Positions 33,900-42,836 of a stretch of 64,000 nt of DNA are shown piece by piece. The stretch spans positions 1,798,001-1,862,000 of the forward strand of contig NZ_CP010797.1 in the NCBI RefSeq assembly GCF_000954115.1. The letters run 5' to 3'. The position numbers and the translations under genes were made by a program. The stretch comes from Rhodococcus sp. B7740. Its GTDB lineage: Bacteria; Actinomycetota; Actinomycetes; Mycobacteriales; Mycobacteriaceae. The stretch's first letter is position 1, and each line of letters starts with the position of its first letter. The notes under the pieces were generated by a model that was not told the DNA's origin, made no database searches, and was given only the letters and a program-made list of their open reading frames with translations.

Positions 33900-34832
33900 T
33901 CAGAACAGCGCCGACTGCACCGCAGGCAGATCGGACGTGAAGGCCCCCAGTTCGATTCGCCGACCCTTCAGCGCCGCCAGATCCACGACGTAGGTCTCGT
34001 CGTCGACGGTCGCGATCACCGCCTGCCCGACGCAGGTCCTGATCTCGAGACCGTGGGATCCGGTTGCGATGTCGGCGGGGTAGGCGACGCGACTGACGTT
34101 CTCGCTCAACGCTTCCCGGCCTGCGGGCGGGGCCCACCGTTCGTCGACCGGGGTGCATCCGGCGATGCCTGCCTCGGTCAGCATCTCGCGGACCTGCTCG
34201 GCCCTGGCAGCGGCGGCGGCGTCGAGCCTGTCGACGTCGATCGGCAGACACAGCGAGGCGGCCTTTGCGGCCGACCGCACCGCCTGCCGTAGTCCCATCG
34301 ATTCGGTCACGAGATCCTCGGCCACTCGGACGACCTTTCCATCGTCCGCGTGAGCGACGTACCGAGCGCAGATGGCACCTTGCTCGGCCAATCGGCCCCA
34401 TTTACGGGTGTCCGCTGCCGTCCCGATCTTGAAGGTGCCGTTGGCGAACGCTGCCAGATACAACCAATGCGGTTGCATGACATGCTTTTCCAGATCCCGC
34501 GAGACGAACCCGCTGCGATGTACGGTGTGCACGAATCGGAAGCTGTCCTTGTCCGCGCACGACGCGCACTGTCCCGACGCGACGGCCCGCTCCCGGCCGG
34601 GGCACGGCACGTAGCGCGGCGGGCCGTCGGCCCGAAATGCTATGCGCCCGGTGCAGTACCGATCGGTCGACGCACCCGGCGCACGGAATCCGAGCGTGCG
34701 ACCGACCAGTTCGCGGAACTCGATCTGCTCGGTGGCGACGTCGAGCAGCCGCAAGCCGGGCTGCGGTGCAGGTGACGCCGCCGACGGCCACGAGACGCCG
34801 AGGACCAGACTCGGCGCGGCAGCGTTCGTCAG
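33900..34832 (-). CDS. DUF2797 protein without a standard start codon
   Basis: A roughly 310-residue protein matching DUF2797, with LVLGVSWP near the N-terminus, a four-cysteine patch (RYCTGRI, then [17 protein letters not shown]) suggesting a zinc site, [19 protein letters not shown] in the middle, and [17 protein letters not shown]. The function of the family is unknown. No ATG, GTG or TTG precedes the conserved region in frame; a CTG at 34832-34830 overlaps the upp stop codon and is the likeliest start by coupling. A TTG further in would remove LVLGVSW. Same strand as upp, so probably one operon. Confidence 0.72.
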   Translation of the reverse strand: MTNAAAPSLVLGVSWPSAASPAPQPGLRLLDVATEQIEFRELVGRTLGFRAPGASTDRYCTGRIAFRADGPPRYVPCPGRERAVASGQCASCADKDSFRFVHTVHRSGFVSRDLEKHVMQPHWLYLAAFANGTFKIGTAADTRKWGRLAEQGAICARYVAHADDGKVVRVAEDLVTESMGLRQAVRSAAKAASLCLPIDVDRLDAAAAARAEQVREMLTEAGIAGCTPVDERWAPPAGREALSENVSRVAYPADIATGSHGLEIRTCVGQAVIATVDDETYVVDLAALKGRRIELGAFTSDLPAVQSALF

Positions 34833-35452
34833 CGCGGGCCGAACTGACGATCGCCCGCGTCGCCGAGGCCGGGAACGATGAAGGCGTTGTCGTTGAGGCC
34901 GTCGTCGATGCTCGCGGCCACCAGTCGCACCGGCAGACCCGAGGCTTCGAGGGCGGCAACCCCTTCGGGAGCAGCAACGACGCAGATGGCGGTCACGTCG
35001 GCCGCGCCGCGGCCGACGAGCAGTTCGATCGTGTGGACCATGGATCCGCCGGTGGCGAGCATCGGGTCCAATACGTAGACGGGCGTCCTCGACAGATCGT
35101 CGGGCAGGGACTCCATGTACGGCACGGGCTGGTGCGTTTCCTCGTCTCGGGCCATCCCGACGAAACCGACGCCGGACTGCGGGATGAGGCTGCTGGCCTT
35201 CTCGACCATGCCGAGGCCCGCACGCAGAACCGGAACCAGCAATGGCGGTCGAGCCAGCCTGGTTCCCTCGGTGACCGCGACGGGTGTCCGAACCTCGAAG
35301 GTGTCGATCGCGGCATCGCGGGTGGCCTCGTAGACCAGCATGTGGGTGAGCTGGCGCAGAGCCGACCGGAACGTGGCGTTGTCGCTGCGCTCGTCCCGCA
35401 TCGTGGTGAGCAGGGCTGCGGCCAGTGGGTGATCGACCACGTGTGTTTCCAT
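34829..35452 (-). CDS. upp: Uracil phosphoribosyltransferase
   Basis: A 207-residue enzyme that makes UMP from uracil and PRPP, same length as the mycobacterial protein (Rv3309c). The PRPP loop [12 protein letters not shown] lies near residues 128-139, and the uracil pocket [18 protein letters not shown] near the C-terminus. ATG 35452 gives [15 protein letters not shown], the usual N-terminus. It belongs to the conserved nucleoside salvage block and is divergent from the type VII secretion-like cassette. Its stop overlaps the probable CTG start of the DUF2797 gene. Confidence 0.96.
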   Translation of the reverse strand: METHVVDHPLAAALLTTMRDERSDNATFRSALRQLTHMLVYEATRDAAIDTFEVRTPVAVTEGTRLARPPLLVPVLRAGLGMVEKASSLIPQSGVGFVGMARDEETHQPVPYMESLPDDLSRTPVYVLDPMLATGGSMVHTIELLVGRGAADVTAICVVAAPEGVAALEASGLPVRLVAASIDDGLNDNAFIVPGLGDAGDRQFGPR

Positions 35453-35585
35453 GCCGACCAGAATAGGACCTGCGCGGCGGGGCGCGAACGGCAACTCGGG
35501 GGAACCGAATGGCACGTACCCGCGTCGAACCAGTTGGGCGTCGCACTCGGCGACCGTGAATCGATTGCATTCTCAGGGGGCAGTG

Positions 35586-35918
35586 ATGGCCGAGCTCGTC
35601 GTCGAAACCGAGGGGGTCCTCGCATACGGTGCGGTGGCGTCGACCATGGCCGAGCAGATCGCGGCGGCAGGTGCTGCCGCCGCCGCGTGCGGCCCCGCTG
35701 TGCTGGCTCCGGTCTTCGGCCTGATCGGACAGGAGTTTCTCGGCGCGGTCACCGGCACCCATCTGGCGCACACCGATGCCGTGGTGCGCCTGGCCGGCGC
35801 GGTGGCGAGCATCGGCTCCGCGGCCACTGCATCCGCGGTCTCGTACGCCCTCACCGACGCCGGCACCGGCGCAACCGTTGCGGCCTCGGCCGCCGGTGTC
35901 GCGCAGGACGCGCGGTAA
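35586..35918 (+). CDS. EspC/WXG100-superfamily-like small protein (type VII secretion target)
   Basis: A 110-residue, alanine-rich, helical protein without signal peptide. It resembles the ESX-1 secretion-associated EspC/DUF2580 family. A YxxxD motif (SYALTD) stands near residue 87, the general type VII secretion signal. AGGGGG precedes the ATG. The next gene starts 6 bases after the stop and encodes a WxG-bearing peptidase, so the two may form a helical heterodimer for export, as PE/PPE or EsxA/EsxB do. No ESX machinery genes are in the window; secretion would rely on a system elsewhere. Confidence 0.65.
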   Translation: MAELVVETEGVLAYGAVASTMAEQIAAAGAAAAACGPAVLAPVFGLIGQEFLGAVTGTHLAHTDAVVRLAGAVASIGSAATASAVSYALTDAGTGATVAASAAGVAQDAR

Positions 35919-35924
35919 GCGCCG

Positions 35925-37049
35925 ATGATCGATCTGCTGGCCCGTCCCATCGTCGATCTGCTCGGGGCCTTCGGCAACGGGGCGCTCCCCACCGGGGGGC
36001 CGGCCGACGTGCTGCGGGTGTCCTCGGCAGCGATCGAGGCGGCTCGGGGAATCGGCAGGGTCGCGGTCACCGAGCTCGCTGCGAATTGGAACGGTGAGGC
36101 CGCCGATGCGGCAGTTCGCTACGCCGAGAACGCTCATACGAGCGCCGTCGCTCTCGCCGACCACGCCGACGACATCGCTGCCGTCGTCGATCGGGCCTGT
36201 CGCGACACCAACCAAGGCTTCCTCGAGCTGCAGGCGATCGTGCAGTCCTTCGTGGGGATCGCACTGTCGGCCGGGCCGATCATCGCCACCCCGCCGGGGC
36301 AGACCATGCTGATCACGGCGGCCATCGAGCACCTCGAGCGAGCTCTCGTGGTGGTGTCCAGGGTTCGCGGCGAATTGGCCGTCCACACCGCGAAAGTCGG
36401 TGAACTGGCCGTTCCGCCCACGGTTCCCGCCCCCGTGGGCGGCGAACCGACACTTGCCTCGGGCGCACCCTCGAATGTCATGACCACGCCCGCGACATCA
36501 CAGGTGATCGAGGCAGGTGAGAAGCTGGCGAAGACGTTCGCCCAGTCCGTCTCGTCCCCCGCCGCGGGGACCGAGTCGCTCGGCAGCGGTGGTGCCCACA
36601 ACTACCTGGGCAATCCGGGCACCGATCCCTCCCGATCCCCCGAGCACATAGGCCGGGGAGTCGAGATACGCCTACCCGACGGCAGTACCGTCACCGCACC
36701 CAACGCCGAAGCCGCAGGTGCCGTCCGCAGCGCACTGACCCAACAGGGTGTGCCCTACGCGTGGGGCGGTACCACGCCGGGCCGCGGGCTCGACTGCAGC
36801 GGATTGACCCAGTGGGCGTACGCGCAGCAGGGCATCGAGATCCCGCGTCTGGCACAGGAACAGGACATCGGATCCGCCGTGGCACCCGGTGAGGTGATGC
36901 CCGGTGACCTCGCAGTCTGGGACGGGCACGTGGCCATGGTCATCGGAAACGGTCAGCTTGTCGAGGCAGGCGACCCCGTGCAGGTGGGACCGATCAGAAC
37001 GACCAACAGCGGTATGGGCTTCAAGGGCTTCTACCGTCCGACCGAATGA
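35925..37049 (+). CDS. WXG-domain NlpC/P60 peptidoglycan hydrolase (C40 peptidase)
   Basis: A 374-residue two-part protein. Residues 1-150 are helical and carry W55-N56-G57, the WxG turn of type VII substrates. A Pro/Ala/Ser-rich linker (about 155-245) follows. Residues 255-374 are an NlpC/P60 domain with YAWGGTTPGRGLDCSG (catalytic Cys291) and GHVAMVIGNGQLVEAG (His335). Such domains cleave D-Glu-mDAP bonds in peptidoglycan stems. No Sec signal is present, so export by a type VII route with the EspC-like partner is inferred. Its stop lies next to the following gene start, giving a compact operon. Confidence 0.82.
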   Translation: MIDLLARPIVDLLGAFGNGALPTGGPADVLRVSSAAIEAARGIGRVAVTELAANWNGEAADAAVRYAENAHTSAVALADHADDIAAVVDRACRDTNQGFLELQAIVQSFVGIALSAGPIIATPPGQTMLITAAIEHLERALVVVSRVRGELAVHTAKVGELAVPPTVPAPVGGEPTLASGAPSNVMTTPATSQVIEAGEKLAKTFAQSVSSPAAGTESLGSGGAHNYLGNPGTDPSRSPEHIGRGVEIRLPDGSTVTAPNAEAAGAVRSALTQQGVPYAWGGTTPGRGLDCSGLTQWAYAQQGIEIPRLAQEQDIGSAVAPGEVMPGDLAVWDGHVAMVIGNGQLVEAGDPVQVGPIRTTNSGMGFKGFYRPTE

Positions 37050-37060
37050 GGGGTCAGACG

Positions 37061-37399
37061 ATGACGGACTCGGACACCACCGTCGTCAGCGCGGTGTCGG
37101 GTACTCGATCGGGGTCGGTGACGGTGCGTGCCACCGAACACGGACTGCCGATCGGAATCGTCATCGACGAGCGCGAACTGCGCTACGGCGGAGGCGCATT
37201 GGCGTCGACGATTCTCCAGCACTGCGAACGGGCGAGCGCGGCTGCCCGCGCTCGGCGCCGCACGCTTCTCGCCGAGGACGGCGTTCCCACCGAGGTTCTC
37301 GATCGCCTCGGTCTGCCCACCCGTGCCCGAGTCGCTGCCGAGGCGAACGAGAATCTCGCAGAGGACTCCGCACCCACGAGTTGGTTGAAGCAGGTATGA
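37061..37399 (+). CDS. Small protein of the type VII-like cassette
   Basis: A 112-residue protein of unknown family: a beta-like N-terminal half (VRATEHGLPIGIVIDERELR) and a helical, arginine/alanine-rich second half. GAGGGG stands 7 bases before ATG 37061; an alternative ATG at 37046 overlaps the peptidase stop as ATGA and would add five residues. Its own stop overlaps the next start (ATGA, 37396-37399). Tight coupling on both sides says it works with the peptidase, perhaps as a chaperone or immunity factor, but nothing in the sequence proves this. Confidence 0.6.
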   Translation: MTDSDTTVVSAVSGTRSGSVTVRATEHGLPIGIVIDERELRYGGGALASTILQHCERASAAARARRRTLLAEDGVPTEVLDRLGLPTRARVAAEANENLAEDSAPTSWLKQV

Positions 37400-37710
37400 C
37401 CCACGCCCGCACCACCGACCTCGACACTCTGGTCGGCAGCGCCCAGGACCGGCTCGATGCGCTCCGCGAAACGCACGAGCGCCTGGACCGCATCAGGATT
37501 CGACTCACCTCGCCGGACAACCTGGTCACTGTCGTCGCCGACGGATCCGGAGCCCTGGTCGAGCTCGAGCTCGCCGAGAACCTCGGATCGGTTGCCGCCC
37601 ACGCACTCGCGTCGACGATCACCGCAGCGGCCGCAGAGGCCGCCGCTGCGGCGCTCGAGCAGCGCGAGACAATCCTGCAAAGTCTGCGGGGTTCGTTCAC
37701 AGACTCCTGA
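37396..37710 (+). CDS. YbaB/EbfC-like (EspL-type) protein
   Basis: A 104-residue protein with a long N-terminal helix (LDTLVGSAQDRLDALRETHE), a central strand pair typical of YbaB folds (VVADGSGALVELELAE) and a C-terminal helix. YbaB-like proteins occur in ESX loci as EspL, while others bind DNA as EbfC. The start overlaps the stop of the preceding gene, placing it as fourth member of the cassette. Here the EspL-like reading is preferred because of the neighbours. Confidence 0.65.
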   Translation: MTHARTTDLDTLVGSAQDRLDALRETHERLDRIRIRLTSPDNLVTVVADGSGALVELELAENLGSVAAHALASTITAAAAEAAAAALEQRETILQSLRGSFTDS

Positions 37711-37725
37711 GATAGGCTTCGCGCC

Positions 37726-38991
37726 ATGGCTGGAGACATCATCCCGATCGAACTCGGTCTCACCGCAGGTGACTTCTCGACGCTGTGGGCACCGGAGTGG
37801 CGAGAAGGCGACGACGAGTGGGAGGCATTTCTCGGACACGAGGAAGACCTGTACGGCTTCTCGAGCGTCGCAGAGCTCGCGGCATTCGTCAGATCCGACG
37901 ACGACAACGATCTGGTCGACCATCCGTCGTGGAAGGTGGTCTCCGCACTCGCCGCACACGAACTCGAGCCCGACGATCTGCACCGCTTCGATCTGGTGGC
38001 GGTACCGGAGCTGGTGGCCTCCGACCCCGAGGCCGACGTTCTCGCCGAACTGCAGGCCACCTTCGACATCGTCTCCTCCATCGGCGATGTCTGCGAATTA
38101 CGCCCCGTCACAAGCTTTTTCGGCTCCAACCCATTCGTCGGGGCCGTCGGCGGAGGCGTCGAGAACTTCCTCGGTCGCGAGGGCGGAGAACTCTGGGACC
38201 GCATCGGAGCGGCTGTCGCCAAGCACTGGGACGACGTGCTCGACGCCGTCGACTCCATCGTCACCTCCCCCGCTGTCGACTCCGCTGCCGTCGCCGTAGC
38301 GGAAGCCGAGATCACCGCCGCGGCCGAGAACGCCGTCGACGCCGACGACGTCACGGACGACATCGACTCCGATTCGGACGACGACGACGAAGACGACTCT
38401 GCCGAGGTGGACCGTGATCCGATCGCCGCGGCGGCCGCCGAGGAGACCTTCTGGACCACCGTGGGCATCGACCCGATTCGCATCATCACCTCGGACGACA
38501 CCCTGTACACCCTGCGGTGCTACCTCGGTGACAAGCCGGTGTTCCTCGGTCGCGGCGGAGCCATCAGCGTCTTCGGTTCCGAGCGGTCGCTGGCCCGGTA
38601 TCTCGCCGACGACCACGATCACGACCTGGCGCAGGTCAGTACCTACTCCGACGTTCAGACCGCGGCCATCGACGGATCCCTCGACATCACCGTCACCGAC
38701 GACAACGTGTACGTGCTGCCAGGTCTGGCCGACGACCTCGCCGAAGGCCCCACTGCAGTCGACGTCGACCAACTCGACCTCGCTGTCGAGTTGTTCACCG
38801 ACGCAGCCGATTTCGCCGGCGACGACTCCGTGGACGAGGCTCTCGCCACATCCACCCCGCTGGGCTGGTACGTCTCGTACACCCTCGAACCCAGCCCCGA
38901 TCGGCTCGCCCCGAGCGCACCGTTCGACGTCGAGGCCGAGGCGTGGCGCGCACTCGAGCGTGAGTTCGAGAGCCGGCTGCGCAAGAAGTAG
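37726..38991 (+). CDS. Rv3311-like acidic protein of unknown function
   Basis: A 421-residue very acidic protein, matching Rv3311 by order and general character. N-terminal residues 1-175 have GDFSTLWAPEWREGDDEWEA and WKVVSALAAHELEPDDLHRF. Around residues 205-230 is an almost pure Asp/Glu/Ser stretch, followed by a second ordered region with YTLRCYLGDKPVFLGRGG and a C-terminal WRALEREFESRLRKK. No catalytic motif or signal peptide is seen. It starts 15 bases after the YbaB-like gene, so it could be transcribed with the cassette, and ends in a terminator hairpin. Confidence 0.7.
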   Translation: MAGDIIPIELGLTAGDFSTLWAPEWREGDDEWEAFLGHEEDLYGFSSVAELAAFVRSDDDNDLVDHPSWKVVSALAAHELEPDDLHRFDLVAVPELVASDPEADVLAELQATFDIVSSIGDVCELRPVTSFFGSNPFVGAVGGGVENFLGREGGELWDRIGAAVAKHWDDVLDAVDSIVTSPAVDSAAVAVAEAEITAAAENAVDADDVTDDIDSDSDDDDEDDSAEVDRDPIAAAAAEETFWTTVGIDPIRIITSDDTLYTLRCYLGDKPVFLGRGGAISVFGSERSLARYLADDHDHDLAQVSTYSDVQTAAIDGSLDITVTDDNVYVLPGLADDLAEGPTAVDVDQLDLAVELFTDAADFAGDDSVDEALATSTPLGWYVSYTLEPSPDRLAPSAPFDVEAEAWRALEREFESRLRKK

Positions 38992-39001
38992 CAGCCGGCT
39001 C
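38970..39001. terminator. Bidirectional hairpin spanning the Rv3311-like stop codon
   Basis: GAGCCGGCTGC (38970-38980) pairs perfectly with GCAGCCGGCTC (38991-39001) around a 10-base loop that holds the last sense codons and the start of the stop codon. It stands between convergent genes, so it can end both this transcript and that of add. Confidence 0.65.
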
Positions 39002-39012
39002 GGTCCGCGGCA

Positions 39013-40137
39013 TCAGCCGATGAGCACTGCGTAACCGGGCTTGATGACGTCGTCGATGAGGGCCAGCCGCTCGTCGAACGGCAGGAACGCCGACTTCATC
39101 GCGTTGATGGTGAATCTCTCGAGATCGCTCCAGCCGTAGCCGAAGGTCTCGACCAGCTTGGCCATCTCGCGACTCATCGAGGTATCGCTCATCAACCGGT
39201 TGTCGGTGTTGACGGTGACCCGGAATCGCGCTCGGGCCAGCAGATCGAACGGGTGCGTCGCCAACGATTCGACGGCACCGGTCTGGACGTTGGAGCTGGG
39301 GCACAGTTCGAGGGGCATCCTGGTGTCGCGGACGTAGGCGGCCAGCAGACCGAGTTGCGGTGTGCCGTCGTCACCGGTGGTGATGTCGTCGGTGATTCGA
39401 ACTCCGTGACCGAGCCTGTCGGTGCCGCAGAACGCCACTGCTTCCTGGATCGACGGCAGACCGAACGCCTCTCCCGCGTGAATGGTGAAGTGCGCGTTGC
39501 TCGCTCGCATGTACTCGAAGGCGTCGAGGTGGCGGCTGGGAGGAAAGCCCGCTTCGGCACCGGCGATGTCGAAGCCGACGACGCCGCGGTCGCGGAAGCG
39601 AACCGTCAGTTCGGCGATCTCCCGCGACCGCGCCGCATGCCGCATGGCAGTGAGCAAGGTGCCGATCGTGATGTTCTTGCCGCGCACCTTGGCGGCGGAA
39701 ATACCCGCCTCGAAACCGGCGAGAGTGTGGGTGACGACCTCGTCGAGAGTCAGGCCACGCTCGAGGTGCTGTTCCGGAGCGAAGCGCACCTCGGCGTACA
39801 CGACCCCGTCGTCGGCGAGATCCTCGGCACATTCGCGCGCCACTCGGAACAGCCCTTCGGGGGTCTGCATCACGGCGACGGTGTGCGCGAACGTCTCGAG
39901 ATACCGCACGAGGGAGCCGCTGTCCGCGGCGTCGCGGAACCACTCGCCCAATGCTGCACCGTCGGTGGCGGGAAGATCGTCGTAACCACATTCCTCGGCC
40001 AGCTCCAAGACGGTCTGCGGGCGGAGCCCGCCGTCGAGGTGATCGTGCAGCAACGCCTTGGGAGCGGTCCTGATCGACGCGAGATCGAGTGGCGCACTGC
40101 CACCGATCGAGGACTGAGTGTTCTCCGCGGTGCTCAT
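39013..40137 (-). CDS. add: Adenosine deaminase
   Basis: A 374-residue zinc aminohydrolase converting adenosine/deoxyadenosine to inosine forms. Metal ligands and active site are complete: [14 protein letters not shown] near residue 30, [10 protein letters not shown] near 216, GHGVRI, and [11 protein letters not shown] near 310. Corresponds to Rv3313c. ATG 40137 gives the expected N-terminus; a longer frame runs through the transporter promoter and is rejected. With deoD, deoA, cdd and upp it forms the nucleoside salvage set, here separated from deoA-cdd by an amine catabolism block. Confidence 0.95.
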   Translation of the reverse strand: MSTAENTQSSIGGSAPLDLASIRTAPKALLHDHLDGGLRPQTVLELAEECGYDDLPATDGAALGEWFRDAADSGSLVRYLETFAHTVAVMQTPEGLFRVARECAEDLADDGVVYAEVRFAPEQHLERGLTLDEVVTHTLAGFEAGISAAKVRGKNITIGTLLTAMRHAARSREIAELTVRFRDRGVVGFDIAGAEAGFPPSRHLDAFEYMRASNAHFTIHAGEAFGLPSIQEAVAFCGTDRLGHGVRITDDITTGDDGTPQLGLLAAYVRDTRMPLELCPSSNVQTGAVESLATHPFDLLARARFRVTVNTDNRLMSDTSMSREMAKLVETFGYGWSDLERFTINAMKSAFLPFDERLALIDDVIKPGYAVLIG

Positions 40138-40265
40138 GTGACGACGGTAGCGTGCGGCCCTCGCGCACGCGCGTCCGCCGAAGCCCATCGGCGAGTCCAC
40201 GGATTTCGGCGAACCCCGCCGCTTGCGCGACCCATTCCGTTGCATTGTTACTCCGATGAAAACAA

Positions 40266-40297
40266 TTCCGTCGATACACAGCGAATCGGCGACGGAA
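40266..40297. promoter_or_regulatory. Inverted repeat upstream of the APC permease
   Basis: TTCCGTCG (40266-40273) and CGACGGAA (40290-40297) form perfect 8-base arms with a 16-base spacer, 86 bases before the permease ATG in the 246-base add/permease gap. The arms sit about 2.3 helical turns apart. It is a candidate operator for the permease-USP pair, possibly for the Lrp-type protein at 45904, which is inference. Confidence 0.35.
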
Positions 40298-40383
40298 ATC
40301 GTAGTGTTCATCCCACACACGCGGCCGATTCTGTCGGGTCCCCCCTCCGACGTGCTCGGTCGACTCGAACTTCGGAGAGACCT

Positions 40384-41886
40384 ATGTCCACTGTGGAACC
40401 GCCGAACACCCTTCCGGGTAAAGGACTCAACACCGGCGCTCTCGGGTTGGTCGGCAACATCGTCATCGGGCTGTCGGCAGTGGCTCCGGCATACAGTCTC
40501 GCCGCCACCCTCGGCTACGTCGTTCTGGCCGTCGGCGACAAAGCGCCGTCCATGTTCCTCATCGCGTTCGTCCCGATGCTGCTCACGGCCTTCGCCTACC
40601 GAGAGCTGGGACGCGACACCCCGGACTGCGGAACGTCGTTCACCTGGGGTACCAAGGCGTTCGGCCCGTGGGTGGGCTGGATGGCGGGATGGGGGCTGGC
40701 GGTCTCGGCGATCATCGTGCTCGCCAACGTTGCCGAGATCGCCGCCATCTACCTGTTCGAGTTCCTCGGCCTGTCGGACCTGGCGGAGTCGACCGCGGCC
40801 AAGGTCACCCTCGGTTCGTTCTTCATCGTCTCGATGACCTACGTCAGTTTTCGCGGCATCCTCATCAGCGAACGGATGCAGAACGTGCTGCTCGTCGTGC
40901 AGTTCGGTGTGCTCATCGGAGTGTCGGTGACGGCATTGGTCAAGGTGGGCACGGGCACCGCGGGACCACAGGCCATCACCCCTGAGTGGAGTTGGTTGGT
41001 CCCCACCGGGGTGACGATGTCCGACGCGGCCCAGGCCATCATTCTGTGCATCTTCATCTACTGGGGATGGGATGCGTGCCTGGCCGTCGGCGAGGAAACC
41101 AAGGATTCGGAGAAGACCCCGGGCCGGGCCGCAGTGATCACCACACTGATTCTCGTCGCGACGTACGTGCTGGTCGGATACGCCGTGCAGTCGTTCGCCG
41201 GGTTCGGCGACACCGGAATCGGCCTGAACAATCCGGACAACGTCGACGATGTGCTCACCATTCTCGGCGATCCGGTCGCCGGCTCGATCGTGGCGTCGTT
41301 GCTGCTGTTGACGGTCTCCATCTCGGCACTGTCCTCGACGCAGACGACCATCCTGCCCACGGCCCGCGGAACACTGTCGATGGCCGTGTACGAGGCGATT
41401 CCCAAGCGGTTCGCCAGCGTGCACCCCAAGTACATGACGCCCGGCTTCGGCACGCTCGTGATGGGGGCCGCGGCCCTGATGTTCTACCTGGTGCTGACCT
41501 TCGTCAGCGCCAACGCACTGCAGGATTCGGTGGCGTCGCTGGGACTGGCCGTCGCGTTCTACTACGGCATCACCGCGTACGCGTGCACCTGGTATTTCCG
41601 TCGGACCCTGTTCTCGTCCGTCCGAAACCTGTTCATGCGCGGCATCTTTCCACTTCTCGGTGGATTGTCGATGACATGGGCGTTCGTCCAGAGCGCGGTC
41701 GACATGATCAAGCCCGACTACGGTTACACCGTCTACGGTCCGATCGGCGGAGTGTTCGTTCTCGGCGTCGGCATGCTGGTACTCGGAATTCCGCTCATGC
41801 TTTTGTGCTTCGTGGGCAACAAGGACTTCTTCCAGGGCAAGACACTCACCGCGTCCACCGAAGTCAAGGTTCCGGACACTTACTAG
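40384..41886 (+). CDS. APC family amino acid/polyamine permease
   Basis: A 500-residue membrane protein with about 12 hydrophobic segments. The APC signature segments are [20 protein letters not shown] near the N-terminus and [18 protein letters not shown] in the first loop region. It probably imports amines or amino acids by proton symport. GGAGAG precedes ATG 40384. It is followed after 20 bases by a universal stress protein gene, a common pairing for actinobacterial transporters. The adjacent amine-degrading enzymes suggest putrescine or a related amine as substrate. Confidence 0.85.
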   Translation: MSTVEPPNTLPGKGLNTGALGLVGNIVIGLSAVAPAYSLAATLGYVVLAVGDKAPSMFLIAFVPMLLTAFAYRELGRDTPDCGTSFTWGTKAFGPWVGWMAGWGLAVSAIIVLANVAEIAAIYLFEFLGLSDLAESTAAKVTLGSFFIVSMTYVSFRGILISERMQNVLLVVQFGVLIGVSVTALVKVGTGTAGPQAITPEWSWLVPTGVTMSDAAQAIILCIFIYWGWDACLAVGEETKDSEKTPGRAAVITTLILVATYVLVGYAVQSFAGFGDTGIGLNNPDNVDDVLTILGDPVAGSIVASLLLLTVSISALSSTQTTILPTARGTLSMAVYEAIPKRFASVHPKYMTPGFGTLVMGAAALMFYLVLTFVSANALQDSVASLGLAVAFYYGITAYACTWYFRRTLFSSVRNLFMRGIFPLLGGLSMTWAFVQSAVDMIKPDYGYTVYGPIGGVFVLGVGMLVLGIPLMLLCFVGNKDFFQGKTLTASTEVKVPDTY

Positions 41887-41906
41887 CAGAGAAGGACACC
41901 GAGCTC

Positions 41907-42761
41907 ATGAAGATCACCGTCGGCTACCTCGCCACCCCCAGCGGAGACGACGGCGTAGCCCTGGCCACCGCCCTCGCCCGTGCCCTCGATGCCTCCATCG
42001 ACATCGTGCTGGTCATGGCCGTGGACGAACCCGTCATGGAGGGCAGCGGACCGTACCGAAAGGTTCTCGAGGCCAAGGCGCGAGGCTGGGTGGACGACGC
42101 GGCCGCCCAGGTGCCGTCGGGCATCGAGGTGACCACGCACGTGCTCACCCACGAGTCGTTCGCCCGTGCCCTGATCGACTTCGCGGTGAACACCGATGCC
42201 GACATGATCGTCGTCGGTGGTGCCGGTGACGGTCTGTTGAACCGGCACTCGATCGGGTCGGTCGCCAGTCAACTGCTGCATGCGTCGGAGGTACCGCTGG
42301 CCCTTGCCCCTCGGGGTTACCGGCTCTCCAGCGCTCCGATCACCGACCTGACCGTCGCCGTCCCCACTCGGGCCTCTGCCCCGAATCCGCTGCCCTTCGC
42401 CATCACCCTTGCCAGCGCGGCGCACGTGCCGGTGCGCTTGGTGTCGCTGGTCTCGCTCGAACCGACCGGGGCTCCGAGCGACGAGACGTCACTGGACACC
42501 CGTCGACGACAGGTTGCCGCCGCGCAGGACAATCTCGACCGGGCGGTTCGCGCCCTCCCCGATATCGACGGCCTGCAGTCCGTCGTCGCCGACGGGTCGA
42601 CGCTGGACGAGGCGATGGGCAACCTCGACTGGAAGCCGGGCGATGTGCTGTTCCTCGGCTCGAGTCGACTGGCGACTCCCAAGCGGGTGTTCCTCGGTTC
42701 GAGCGCAGCGAAGATTCTGCGGGCCGCCCCGGTGCCGGTGGTCGTCGTCCCGCACGACTAG
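41907..42761 (+). CDS. Universal stress protein, tandem-domain
   Basis: A 284-residue protein with two USP domains (about 1-140 and 148-284). ATP-binding loops are visible in each: VVGGAGDGLLNRHSIGSVAS and FLGSSRLATPKRVFLGSSAA. It lies 20 bases downstream of the APC permease gene and is likely cotranscribed. A role in sensing ATP or adjusting the transporter is possible by analogy with permease-USP pairs, but unproven. The stop codon is part of a long terminator hairpin. Confidence 0.85.
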   Translation: MKITVGYLATPSGDDGVALATALARALDASIDIVLVMAVDEPVMEGSGPYRKVLEAKARGWVDDAAAQVPSGIEVTTHVLTHESFARALIDFAVNTDADMIVVGGAGDGLLNRHSIGSVASQLLHASEVPLALAPRGYRLSSAPITDLTVAVPTRASAPNPLPFAITLASAAHVPVRLVSLVSLEPTGAPSDETSLDTRRRQVAAAQDNLDRAVRALPDIDGLQSVVADGSTLDEAMGNLDWKPGDVLFLGSSRLATPKRVFLGSSAAKILRAAPVPVVVVPHD

Positions 42762-42835
42762 AGCGGCTGCGCCGCATGTGAGCGGAAATTCGTAGCAGAG
42801 GTCGAGTTTCCGTGCACGTGCGGCGAAGCCGCTCT
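42760..42835. terminator. Very long bidirectional hairpin between convergent genes
   Basis: Left arm 42760-42789 and right arm 42806-42835 pair over 30 positions with only a few mismatches (outer AGAGCGGCT/AGCCGCTCT, then CGCCGCA/TGCGGCG, inner CGGAAA/TTTCCG); the loop is 16 bases. It ends the USP transcript and that of the leftward FAD oxidase gene, whose stop begins at 42837. Confidence 0.75.
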
Positions 42836-42836
42836 G

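Noticed and set aside
34833..36386. Upstream extension of the DUF2797 frame
   Set aside because: It runs antisense through upp and the type VII-like genes and has no family similarity; only the part after about 34832 matches DUF2797.
35586..37710. Classical toxin-antitoxin or complete ESX locus
   Set aside because: No EccB/C/D/E, MycP or polymorphic toxin domain is present; only a cassette of possible substrates is seen.
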